59,703 nucleotides of DNA from the NCBI GenBank assembly GCA_905233345.1, contig CAJODQ010000007.1:1-59703 (forward strand). The letters run 5' to 3'. A model generated the notes under the pieces. It had not been told where the DNA came from, made no database searches, and saw nothing but the letters and a program-made list of their open reading frames with translations. Origin of the DNA: an uncultured Bacteroidales bacterium (GTDB lineage Bacteria > Bacteroidota > Bacteroidia > Bacteroidales > UBA932). This document shows positions 41,157 to 49,239 of this stretch, in pieces. The first letter of the stretch is position 1. Every line of letters begins with the position of its first letter. A program made the position numbers and the translations under genes.

Positions 41157-43175
41157 ATGAAACGAATTTTTGCCATCGCACTGGCTTTTATCGCCATGAC
41201 AGCATGCACCAGCCACCGCACCAATCCGTTCTTTGAAGAATGGAATACACCTTTCGGCATTCCGCCTTTCGAAAAGATCCAGGAAGCCGATTACATCCCC
41301 GCCATCGAAGAAGGCATCAAACAGCATGACGCCGAGATCGCGGCCATTATCGCCAACACCGAAGAACCGACCTTCGACAATGTGATCGCTGCCTTCGACC
41401 AGTCGGGCCAGCTGCTCAGCAAGGCTGGCGGCGTGCTCTTCAATCTCGCCGAGACCGACATCACGCCGACTCTCGAGAAGATCGTGGAAGAAGCCACCCT
41501 GCTCGTGGCCCAGCACAGCAACGACGTCATCTTCAACAAGGCCCTCTTCGACAAGGTGGAAGCCATCTACAAGCAGAAAGCCTCGCTCGGCCTGACCCGC
41601 GAGCAGGAGATGGTGCTCGACAAGATCTACCGTTCGTTCGCCGACAACGGCATCGCCCTGGATGAAGCCGGACAGGCCCGCATGAAAGAGATCAACACCG
41701 AACTCTCCGCCCTGAGCAACCGCTTCGGCAATTACCTCCTCAAAGAGAACAATGCGTTCAAAGCCCAGTTCAACGTGGCCATCTCCGAATACCGCGACGT
41801 GATGGCCCAGCTCGAGGATCGTTCCGAGCGCGAGAAGATGTTCCGCGCCTTCGCCTCCCGCGGCAACAACGGCAACGAGTACGACACCAAGGAAATCATC
41901 CTCAATATCCTGAAGCTCAAGGAAGAAGCCGCCAAGCTCATGGGCTACGACAACCCTGCCGCCTATATCCTCAGCGACAAGATGGCCAAGACGCCCGGGA
42001 CGGTCGACGCCTTCCTGGCCAATATTTTCAAATATGCCGTGGCCCGCGCCAAGGAAGAGGTCTACGACATGCAGAAGATCATGGATCAGGACATCGCCGC
42101 CGGCAAGGTGGAGAAAGGTGCCAAGATCCAGCCGTGGGACTGGTTCTACTATAGCGAGAAGGTCCGCAAGGCCAAATATGACCTCGACGAGGAACTCGTG
42201 AAGCCGTACTTCCAGATGGAGAACGTCCGCGAGGGCGTGTTCAACACCGCTTCAAAACTTTACGGCCTGCAGTTCGAGAAGATCGAGAACGCACCGAAGT
42301 ATCACCCCGACGTGGAGGCCTTCAAGGTTTCCGATGCCGACGGCTCGCTCATCGGTGTGCTGCTGACCGACTACTTCCCGCGTGAAAGCAAGCGTGGCGG
42401 TGCCTGGATGAACAACATGCGCGACCAGTACGTGACCCTCGACGGCCAGATGGTCCGCCCGATCATCGTCAACGTGGGCAACTTCAACAAGCCGACCGAA
42501 GACACGCCTTCGCTGCTGAGCATCGACAACGTGGAGACTATGTTCCACGAATTCGGCCACGCTCTGCACGGCCTGCTGAGTCAGTGCCACTATGCCACTG
42601 TCAGCGGCACCTCCGTCGCTCGCGATTTCGTCGAGCTGCCTTCGCAGATCAACGAGAACTGGGCCTTCCAGAAAGAGGTGCTGACCGGCTACGCCAAGCA
42701 TTACCAGACCGGCGAGGTGATCCCCGACGAGCTGGTCAACAAGATCCTGGCCGCCCGCACTTTCAACCAGGGCTTCATGACCACCGAGCTCTGCGCCGCC
42801 TCCATCCTCGACATGAAGTGGCATGAACTCGCTTCGGTCGAAGGCGTCGACATCGAGGCCTTCGAGGCCCAGGCCTGCAAGGAGATGGGCCTGATCGACG
42901 AGATCATCCCGCGCTACCGCACCACCTACTTCAACCACATCTTCAACAGCGGTTACAGCGCCGGCTACTACAGCTACCTCTGGGCCGAAGTCCTCGACAA
43001 GGACGCTTTCGAACTCTTCAAGGAGAAAGGCATATTCGATCCTGAGACGGCCATGAGCTTCCGCCACAACATTCTCGAGAAGGGCGGCAGCGACGAGCCG
43101 ATGACGCTCTACAAGAACTTCCGCGGCGCCGAGCCCGATCCCGACGCGCTCCTCCGCGCTAGGGGACTTAAATGA
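41157..43175 (+). CDS. dcp: M3-family peptidyl-dipeptidase (Dcp-like) lipoprotein
   Basis: A 672-residue zinc metallopeptidase with a lipobox (MKRIFAIALAFIAMTACTS). The catalytic motif TMFHEFGHALHGLL lies near residue 462, with a downstream Glu, as in the M3A family. Length and sequence match peptidyl-dipeptidase Dcp, which removes C-terminal dipeptides. Probably periplasmic. Its stop codon is at once followed by the dispersed repeat at 43176. Confidence 0.92.
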   Translation: MKRIFAIALAFIAMTACTSHRTNPFFEEWNTPFGIPPFEKIQEADYIPAIEEGIKQHDAEIAAIIANTEEPTFDNVIAAFDQSGQLLSKAGGVLFNLAETDITPTLEKIVEEATLLVAQHSNDVIFNKALFDKVEAIYKQKASLGLTREQEMVLDKIYRSFADNGIALDEAGQARMKEINTELSALSNRFGNYLLKENNAFKAQFNVAISEYRDVMAQLEDRSEREKMFRAFASRGNNGNEYDTKEIILNILKLKEEAAKLMGYDNPAAYILSDKMAKTPGTVDAFLANIFKYAVARAKEEVYDMQKIMDQDIAAGKVEKGAKIQPWDWFYYSEKVRKAKYDLDEELVKPYFQMENVREGVFNTASKLYGLQFEKIENAPKYHPDVEAFKVSDADGSLIGVLLTDYFPRESKRGGAWMNNMRDQYVTLDGQMVRPIIVNVGNFNKPTEDTPSLLSIDNVETMFHEFGHALHGLLSQCHYATVSGTSVARDFVELPSQINENWAFQKEVLTGYAKHYQTGEVIPDELVNKILAARTFNQGFMTTELCAASILDMKWHELASVEGVDIEAFEAQACKEMGLIDEIIPRYRTTYFNHIFNSGYSAGYYSYLWAEVLDKDAFELFKEKGIFDPETAMSFRHNILEKGGSDEPMTLYKNFRGAEPDPDALLRARGLK

Positions 43176-43285
43176 CGGGGCTCTGCCCCGAACCCCGCGC
43201 CTGAGCGTAGCGGTGGGTGTTTTTCGGAGCCGCGAGCATTTTTCTGCGAGCGGGACGAAAAACAGAGCCGCGGAGCGAAGCTTAT
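43176..43285. repeat. Dispersed hairpin-rich element, copy B
   Basis: The reverse complement of this stretch matches 24199-24290 over about 90 bases. It begins with a GGGGCTCTGCCCC hairpin and fills the whole space between the two convergent peptidase genes, ending inside the stop codon of the minus-strand gene (TTA at 43282-43284). Confidence 0.6.
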
Positions 43286-45306
43286 TTCGACAGAATACAG
43301 CTGACGGCCGTGAGGATGGGGTCGACACTGATGGGAGCGCCGACGGCTCCTTGTATCCAGGCCTGCGGCGTAAGGCGGCCCTGGCGGTAGATGCGCTGCA
43401 GCTCTGCGGCGAAAGCCGCATCGCTGCCGCACTGGCGCAGATGCTCCTCGATCTGATAGTGGATGATGTGCCCGACCGGGTAGTTCGGCAGATACATCGG
43501 ATAGTCCAGCATGTGCGAATAGATGGCCAGCAGCGGCGAATCGGGCGTCCCAAGCACCGGCGCGTAATACTGGTTCCAAACGTCGCGCGCGATGGCCAGC
43601 ACCGCGTCGCGCAGCTCGGCGGCTGTCGCAGCCGGATGATCATAAAGCCAGCGCCAGGTGTACATGTCGACCAGGCTGACCCCCATGATCTCATACATGC
43701 CCCAGAAGATGTCGAGCGTGGCATTGTCGTCGATCAGCTGCCGGCCATAACCCAGCAGCTGCAGGTCGCGGACCTGGAAGAGGAAGGCCATCGCTTCGGT
43801 CATGGCGCTGTTGGGCACGCCGAACAGCGGATAGTAGTCGATGTGGTACAGGTCGGTCACCTGCTCGACGTTGTGGCCGAACTCGTGGACGGCGATGTTG
43901 TAGCCCTTGTAGTCCATACCGGCAGGACCGATGCGCGTACGCAAGCGCGCAGGTTCGGTGCGGCCGAGGCATTCCCAGGCGTGGCCGGAGCCCCGGGCCG
44001 CTTCCACGACGATGTGGTCGGCCAGGAACTGCGCCTCCACGGCGTCAAAGCCCAGGTTGCGGAGCATGCGGGGCATGTCGCGGTGGAAGGCTTCCCCGTC
44101 GGGGTAACGGCGGCGCGTCTCGGCGGTCAGTTGGTCTTCGGGGATAGCAGAACGGCTCTTGAAGCCGTCGTACCAGATGTCGTAGGGCCGCAGCTCCCGC
44201 CCCAGGCGCTTCCGGATCAGCGCAGCCTCCTGCCGCACCTGCTCCGAAGACAGGAAGCGGACGAAAAGATCTTCCACCTCACGATCGGACAGCTCGAGGC
44301 TGCCCTCGAAATTGCGCGCGATGGCGGTGGGCAGGGAAGGACACCAGCGGTCGACTTCCTGAAACGCATGGAACTGACTGAGAATATGCGCGTAACGCAC
44401 ATCGCCTTCCGCCGGAAGAGAGACCTCCGCGCCATCTTTCCATGCGCGGTTCGAAATAGGAGCCCAGTCGTAGGCCGGATCGTTGACCACAGCAGCAGGA
44501 ATCTCCTGCGTGACGATGCGTTCCATCACCTGGTAGATCATCTCCTGCTTCTCGTTCGCATGCGGCACGTCGGCGTAGTTCGATTTGAGCTCGTCGCGCA
44601 GGTTCCAGTGCGAGAGCAGCGACATATCCGCTGGGAACAAACGCTCCCCTTCCTCGGTCAGCAGATGCCCCATCCGGATGTTGTAAGTATCCACATAGGC
44701 CTCGGCAGCACTGCGCGCACTGACCGCGCGCTGGCTCACCTCGGCCGGCACACGCTCGGTAAACACGTCGCCCAGGCGCGCGCAGGCCCACTGATAGCGG
44801 TCCCACCCCGCACCCAGCGCATTCTTTTCCTCCAGGGTATAGTGCGGAAAATTGAGGATCGTGATGAAGGCCACCTTGTTGGCGAACAGGTCGTCGGAAT
44901 GGTGGGCGGCCACATCGTAGCCGGCCAGCAGGTAGTCGATCGGGGCCGGCTCGCCTTCCGCCAGGACAGTGGGACGGCCCAGCTCGATGGTCAGCTGGTT
45001 GTAGCCGGTGTTGAAGATTTCGAGCATGCGCGAGAGCTTGTCGAAAAGGACGCGGCGCGCTTCGGGCGTCGGCGCCAGCCATTCACGCACGAAGACCTCG
45101 AAGTCGGCCTGCGTGCCATCTTCCGGTCGCCACAGCGCCGCGCACTGGTCGATGCCCCTTTGTGGATCAGATCCCTCGACTTCGCTCGGGATGACAAAAG
45201 GAGACCCCGGGTCAAGCCCGGGGTGAGGGGCTTGAGCGGATTTTTTATCGGAACCGCATCCGACGGCCAACACCGCCAGCACAAAAATGACGACGATTCG
45301 TTTCAT
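43282..45306 (-). CDS. Zinc metallopeptidase lipoprotein (HEXXH)
   Basis: A 674-residue lipoprotein (MKRIVVIFVLAVLAVGC). The zinc-binding motif AVHEFGHNVEQV lies near residue 420, within a mostly helical protein. I do not assign it to a named family with confidence. Just after the lipid-anchor region, about 20 residues (HPGLDPGSPFVIPSEVEGS) come from a palindromic repeat inserted in frame at 45169-45230. Start at 45306 gives the signal peptide. Confidence 0.82.
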   Translation of the reverse strand: MKRIVVIFVLAVLAVGCGSDKKSAQAPHPGLDPGSPFVIPSEVEGSDPQRGIDQCAALWRPEDGTQADFEVFVREWLAPTPEARRVLFDKLSRMLEIFNTGYNQLTIELGRPTVLAEGEPAPIDYLLAGYDVAAHHSDDLFANKVAFITILNFPHYTLEEKNALGAGWDRYQWACARLGDVFTERVPAEVSQRAVSARSAAEAYVDTYNIRMGHLLTEEGERLFPADMSLLSHWNLRDELKSNYADVPHANEKQEMIYQVMERIVTQEIPAAVVNDPAYDWAPISNRAWKDGAEVSLPAEGDVRYAHILSQFHAFQEVDRWCPSLPTAIARNFEGSLELSDREVEDLFVRFLSSEQVRQEAALIRKRLGRELRPYDIWYDGFKSRSAIPEDQLTAETRRRYPDGEAFHRDMPRMLRNLGFDAVEAQFLADHIVVEAARGSGHAWECLGRTEPARLRTRIGPAGMDYKGYNIAVHEFGHNVEQVTDLYHIDYYPLFGVPNSAMTEAMAFLFQVRDLQLLGYGRQLIDDNATLDIFWGMYEIMGVSLVDMYTWRWLYDHPAATAAELRDAVLAIARDVWNQYYAPVLGTPDSPLLAIYSHMLDYPMYLPNYPVGHIIHYQIEEHLRQCGSDAAFAAELQRIYRQGRLTPQAWIQGAVGAPISVDPILTAVSCILSK
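45169..45230. repeat. Palindromic repeats in the metallopeptidase gene
   Basis: Two units: GATCCCTCGACTTCGCTCGG at 45169 (as at 11015) and CCCCGGGTCAAGCCCGGGG at about 45204 (as at 2889 and 37216). They lie in frame just after the lipobox, a position that tolerates extra residues. Confidence 0.7.
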
Positions 45307-45337
45307 TTTCAAAATAATCTGTATTTTTACAAATATA

Positions 45338-45808
45338 ATGAAAAAAGAGAAATACGAGGAACTGCTGCAGGAAGTGGCCGTCCTCACCGCCGGCGAGACC
45401 GACGAGATCGCCAACATGGCCAATATCGCAGCCATCATCCATACCAAAATGGGCTTTCACTGGACCGGCTTCTACCGCGTCCTCCCCACTCCCGATGGCG
45501 GCGAGGAGCTTGTCCTGGGCCCGTTCCAGGGTCCCGTTGCCTGCACCCGCATCGCGTACGGCCGCGGCGTATGCGGCACCGTCTGGAAAGAAAAACGCAC
45601 CCTCATCGTGCCCGACGTGGAGCAGTTCCCGGGCCATATTGCCTGCAGCGCCCTTTCGCGGAGCGAGATTGTAATCCCGATCGTGCGAAAAGGCGCCGTC
45701 GTAGCGGAACTCGACATCGACAGTGCTGAACTGAACACTTTCGATGCCGAGGATGAACATTACTTGACCGTTCTCTTAACGTCCTTGGGAGAGGCCGGGA
45801 AATCCTGA
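45338..45808 (+). CDS. msrC: Free methionine-(R)-sulfoxide reductase (GAF domain)
   Basis: A 156-residue GAF-domain protein. Three catalytic-type cysteines are present: PVACTRI, GVCGTVW and HIACSALSRSE, as in fRMsr/YebR, together with IVPDVEQFPGH and the closing LDIDS. It reduces free methionine-R-sulfoxide. A TATTTTTA-type -7 box lies about 10 bases before the ATG at 45338. The 3' end overlaps the convergent DUF799-like gene by 49 bases. Confidence 0.88.
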   Translation: MKKEKYEELLQEVAVLTAGETDEIANMANIAAIIHTKMGFHWTGFYRVLPTPDGGEELVLGPFQGPVACTRIAYGRGVCGTVWKEKRTLIVPDVEQFPGHIACSALSRSEIVIPIVRKGAVVAELDIDSAELNTFDAEDEHYLTVLLTSLGEAGKS

Positions 45809-46443
45809 TCCTGCAAATACAGATTGTCGTACTTGCCGACCGGCAGATCCTCGAAGATGTAGTAATTGGCCTTGCGGGCCGCCTCGATCTGGTCGGTGAG
45901 GGCGGTGTTGATCGCGCCCGCCGCCAGCTCCACGAGCACGTCGAGCAGACCTTTTTCCTTGCTCGACTTGCCCGAATCGACCGACAGGTCAAGATACAGG
46001 TCGCAGCTGCGGTCGAAAAGGATCTCTTCGGTCAGCGTCGACTTGATGATGTAGCGGATCTTCGTATTGATGCCCAGACCCTGCTTGGCCCAGGAATCGA
46101 TGATCGAAAATACCACCGCATCGACCCCGAAGAAATCGCGGAACTGCTTGAGCGGCTTGTCGATGAACAGCTCGGCGTCGTAGGCGCTCTCCTGCTTGAG
46201 GATATCCATCGAAAGCGAGGGGGAAATCACATAGTAGCCCGCCTCCGCGAGGGGACGACTGATGGACGTATACAAGAGCTCCTTCGCATCGACGTTCGCC
46301 GAATTGTTGATTGGCGGCATCACCAGCAGGGTCACCGGTTTCTCCTCATACATTTTGGGATAGAGACTGCTCCGGGTCAAGTTCGTTGAGCCGCAGGACG
46401 CGAGAACCAGCGTCGCCAGAATGAGATAGAAGAACTTTTTCAT
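45760..46443 (-). CDS. DUF799/GNA1162-like lipoprotein
   Basis: A 227-residue lipoprotein (MKKFFYLILATLVLASC). LLVMPPINNSANVDAKELLYTSISRPLAEAGYYVISPSL is characteristic of the GNA1162/DUF799 family of putative outer-membrane lipoproteins. It is last of a run of a CsgG-like protein, a small lipoprotein, a DUF4810-like lipoprotein and this one, a set found together in other bacteria. The C-terminal 16 codons overlap the convergent msrC gene. Confidence 0.8.
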   Translation of the reverse strand: MKKFFYLILATLVLASCGSTNLTRSSLYPKMYEEKPVTLLVMPPINNSANVDAKELLYTSISRPLAEAGYYVISPSLSMDILKQESAYDAELFIDKPLKQFRDFFGVDAVVFSIIDSWAKQGLGINTKIRYIIKSTLTEEILFDRSCDLYLDLSVDSGKSSKEKGLLDVLVELAAGAINTALTDQIEAARKANYYIFEDLPVGKYDNLYLQDQDFPASPKDVKRTVK

Positions 46444-46444
46444 A

Positions 46445-46888
46445 TCATTGGAAGATTCTGGCCGACAACGGCTGGATGAATTGAATGGATTCCGGATAGT
46501 AGTGCATCTCCATCTGGAAAAGCTCGCGGCTCCGCTCCAGGAACTGCGCGGGCAGATATCCCAGCGTCGTCTTCTGGCGGCTGGTCGCATGCTCGGCGAA
46601 GATCACGGCCGTCTCGGGCTGCGCGAGCAGCCAGGCATACTCGGCGCAGATGCCCGGCGGCGGCACGTTGCGCCAGCCGCCCGGGTGGGAAACCAGCTGC
46701 TCGTACATCACCAGCATCGCACAGATGCTCTCGGGGCTCTGCTTGGCGGAAGTGCGGTAGGCTACACGCTCGTATTGCGTCACGCCATCGGACACGCCGC
46801 CCCAGTCGTATAAAACATAAGAGGTCGGACCACAGGCAGAAAGCAGCAGTCCGACCGTCAGCAGCAATGCAAGCTGTCTCAGTCTCAT
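46445..46888 (-). CDS. DUF4810-like lipoprotein
   Basis: A 147-residue lipoprotein (MRLRQLALLLTVGLLLSAC). Short conserved patches (YDWGGVSDGVTQY, GGWRNVPPPGICAEYAWLL) agree with DUF4810. It overlaps the upstream small lipoprotein gene by four bases and is one base from the DUF799-like gene. Part of the CsgG-type cluster. Confidence 0.78.
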   Translation of the reverse strand: MRLRQLALLLTVGLLLSACGPTSYVLYDWGGVSDGVTQYERVAYRTSAKQSPESICAMLVMYEQLVSHPGGWRNVPPPGICAEYAWLLAQPETAVIFAEHATSRQKTTLGYLPAQFLERSRELFQMEMHYYPESIQFIQPLSARIFQ

Positions 46889-47223
46889 AGGTTGATGACC
46901 TTGGTATCGCCGGCGGATACGAAAATCTTCTGGGTCAGGACGGTACGTCCCTTCCGACGGACGCTTATCTCGTGACTGCCCGGTTTGACCTCAATCATGT
47001 TCTCGGCGGTCTTGCGGATGTTGCGCTTCTTCTTGAAATCATTGTCTTTCACGGTATTGACCCGATAAGACTTGCCGTCGATGTTCACATCGATCGAATA
47101 GGAACTGTCGTCGAAGAAGATCACGCCGGCCATGTCGGGCCTGCCAGAGACCACGGTTTTGTTGCCAACGCCGCAACCGGCTACCAGCGCGGCTGCGAAC
47201 AGGAAAATGAGAAGCTTTTTCAT
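46885..47223 (-). CDS. Small lipoprotein with PEGA-like domain
   Basis: A 112-residue lipoprotein (MKKLLIFLFAAALVAGC). The remainder is beta-rich (VNIDGKSYRVNTVKDND ... EVKPGSHEISVRRKG) with the look of a PEGA-type domain. It lies between the CsgG-like and DUF4810-like genes and is not part of the usual three-gene set, so it may be a lineage-specific member. Confidence 0.75.
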   Translation of the reverse strand: MKKLLIFLFAAALVAGCGVGNKTVVSGRPDMAGVIFFDDSSYSIDVNIDGKSYRVNTVKDNDFKKKRNIRKTAENMIEVKPGSHEISVRRKGRTVLTQKIFVSAGDTKVINL

Positions 47224-47241
47224 CAGTAGTATAGGAATGGA

Positions 47242-48120
47242 TTATTCGTCGAGGATGTAGTAGTTGTCGAGATGCGCTTCATCGATGTCATCACCCTGAT
47301 AGGAGCAGAAGGAAATCTCAGTCTCCGGGGTGTCACCCACCGTCACCTGCACCGTCACCACGCCGATCAGCGTGCCGGGCAGTTCGATTTCCATGCCGGT
47401 CTGCGGGTTCTTCACCTTGCGGCCCTTCTTGTAGACATTGAACTTGTCGCCCGTAGCCAGGCCCTGTGCAGCGCCGCCCGCAATGATGTAGGAACCTCCG
47501 TCCTCTGCGAGGATGTAGGAACGCCACGGTTTGTCCATGCACTTGTTGATGATGTTCTCGACGAGCTGCGAAAGCGCTGCGGAGATGGCCTTGTCGCTCA
47601 GGGTGGCATCGTAGCCCGCCGTGCCGCCGATGCCCAGCGTCTGCTTGCTGGTGGTCTCGGCAAAGCCCTTCGCTTCGTCGGAATAGATGATCAGGCCGGT
47701 GGCCGCCTCCACGAGCCGGACGCTCACGCCCGCCTCGACCGTCTGGGTCTTGGTGGAAGAGAACACCTGTTCGTGGCCCTCATTCTTGCGGCCGAACTCG
47801 GTAATAGAGCCCAGGATGATGTAATCTGCGCCGATCTTGTTCATGCTGTCGCCGGCTTCTTTCACGAGCACGTCGAGGTCTTCCCGCTCCAGCAGGATGA
47901 ACTTGCCGCTCTGTGCGAGCTTCGAAGAGAGGATATCAAGCGCCTGCTTGCGCATGGGGTCGTTGTCCTTGTCGTAGAAGAGACCCTTGCCATACTGGGT
48001 TTCATTGGTGAAACGGCCGATGGCCACTTTCCGTTTGATGGTCTTTTCCTGTGCAAAGACAGGAGCCGCCGTCAGCACGGCCAGCAGGACGACCAGTATC
48101 GAACAAACAATCTTTTTCAT
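47242..48120 (-). CDS. CsgG/HfaB-like secretion-associated protein
   Basis: A 292-residue exported protein (signal peptide MKKIVCSILVVLLAVLTAAPVFA). CsgG fold signs: KVAIGRFTNETQYG at the start, LSSKLAQSGKFILLEREDLD, ADYIILGSITEFG and a later helical part. CsgG forms the outer-membrane pore for curli; in this cluster relatives may instead make or support an envelope complex. No lipobox is seen: the leader ends VFAQE, unlike classical CsgG. The start at 48120 is preferred over 48129. Confidence 0.82.
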   Translation of the reverse strand: MKKIVCSILVVLLAVLTAAPVFAQEKTIKRKVAIGRFTNETQYGKGLFYDKDNDPMRKQALDILSSKLAQSGKFILLEREDLDVLVKEAGDSMNKIGADYIILGSITEFGRKNEGHEQVFSSTKTQTVEAGVSVRLVEAATGLIIYSDEAKGFAETTSKQTLGIGGTAGYDATLSDKAISAALSQLVENIINKCMDKPWRSYILAEDGGSYIIAGGAAQGLATGDKFNVYKKGRKVKNPQTGMEIELPGTLIGVVTVQVTVGDTPETEISFCSYQGDDIDEAHLDNYYILDE

Positions 48121-48143
48121 CGTATTCAAATACTTACGTTATT

Positions 48144-49238
48144 TCAGTTGAGGGCTTCTTTCTGCAAAAACTTCGCCATTTCGTCGAGGTGGGCGCAGGC
48201 CGACTCAAACAGTTTCCACTGTGCGCGGGTCCGGACAAGGTTGTGAGCCGGATATTTAATCTTGTAATAAGTGTCTTCGTTGATGTAATCGGTCAGGAAA
48301 CGCACCGCCTGCATGTAGGGGAAGAGCGTGGCGGCGAAGGGCAGGTTCTCGCGCTCGACCGGGGTCAGGAAGGCACCGGCAGTGGAAAGATAGCCCCGGG
48401 CGAAGGCCCGGAAGATATCCATGTTGAAGCCCACCTTGTCGAGGTCCGGGTCGTCCTCAGCGCCGGTATTGGCCGCCGTGCGCAGGAAGTCGCCGAAATC
48501 AGAGAAGACGAAGGAAGGCATCACCGTGTCGAGATCGATGACGCAGAGGATGCTGCCATCGCGGTCGAAGAGCATGTTGTTGACCTTCGTGTCGCAGTGG
48601 CAGATGCGTTTGGGCAGCAGCCCCTCGCGGTACATGCGATCGGCCTTGCACATCTCCGCCTCGCGGGCGAACATGGTGTCGACCAGCGCACGGACCTCCG
48701 GATCAGCCATGCGGCCGGCCGCATCCGCGGCCACGGCCTCGCGCAGCTGCCGAGCCCGCAGCTCCATGTTGTGGAAATCGGGAATCGTCTCGCCCAGCTG
48801 GTCGGGCAGGTCGGCGAGCATGGCCTCGAACTGGCCGAAAGCCTCGCCGGCATAGCCTGCATATTCGGGCGTCACGGCCTCGTAGGTCAGCGCGTCGCGG
48901 ATGAAAACCGACACGCGCCACCACTCCTTGCCATCCGTCCAGTAGCTCTTGCCCGTTTCGCGGTCGGGAAGGAAATGCAGCACCTTGCGGTCGATGTCCG
49001 TTTCACCCGCCAGCTCCAGCTTGTGCCGGATATGGCGCGTCACGCAGTCGATGTTGTGCTGCAGCAGGTCGACATCGCGGAAGATACCCTGATTGATCCG
49101 CTGCAAGACGAAATCGTCCGGGCCGTCGGTGACGACCCGGAACGTATCGTTGATCAAGCCATTGCCCAGCGGGCGGATGTCGGTCACCGTTCCCGGCAGG
49201 ATGAAGTGACTGACGATCTTTTCCAGCTTTGCGTCCAT
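48144..49238 (-). CDS. Aminoglycoside-phosphotransferase-fold kinase (NahK-like)
   Basis: A 364-residue APH-fold kinase. HCDTKVNNMLFD (Brenner motif) near residue 205 and CVIDLDTVMPS (metal-binding Asp) near 225 are intact. Size and the neighbour, a GH109 enzyme, suggest an N-acetylhexosamine kinase phosphorylating GalNAc set free by that enzyme. It starts one base after the GH109 stop. Function by context; not proven. Confidence 0.78.
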   Translation of the reverse strand: MDAKLEKIVSHFILPGTVTDIRPLGNGLINDTFRVVTDGPDDFVLQRINQGIFRDVDLLQHNIDCVTRHIRHKLELAGETDIDRKVLHFLPDRETGKSYWTDGKEWWRVSVFIRDALTYEAVTPEYAGYAGEAFGQFEAMLADLPDQLGETIPDFHNMELRARQLREAVAADAAGRMADPEVRALVDTMFAREAEMCKADRMYREGLLPKRICHCDTKVNNMLFDRDGSILCVIDLDTVMPSFVFSDFGDFLRTAANTGAEDDPDLDKVGFNMDIFRAFARGYLSTAGAFLTPVERENLPFAATLFPYMQAVRFLTDYINEDTYYKIKYPAHNLVRTRAQWKLFESACAHLDEMAKFLQKEALN

Positions 49239-49239
49239 G

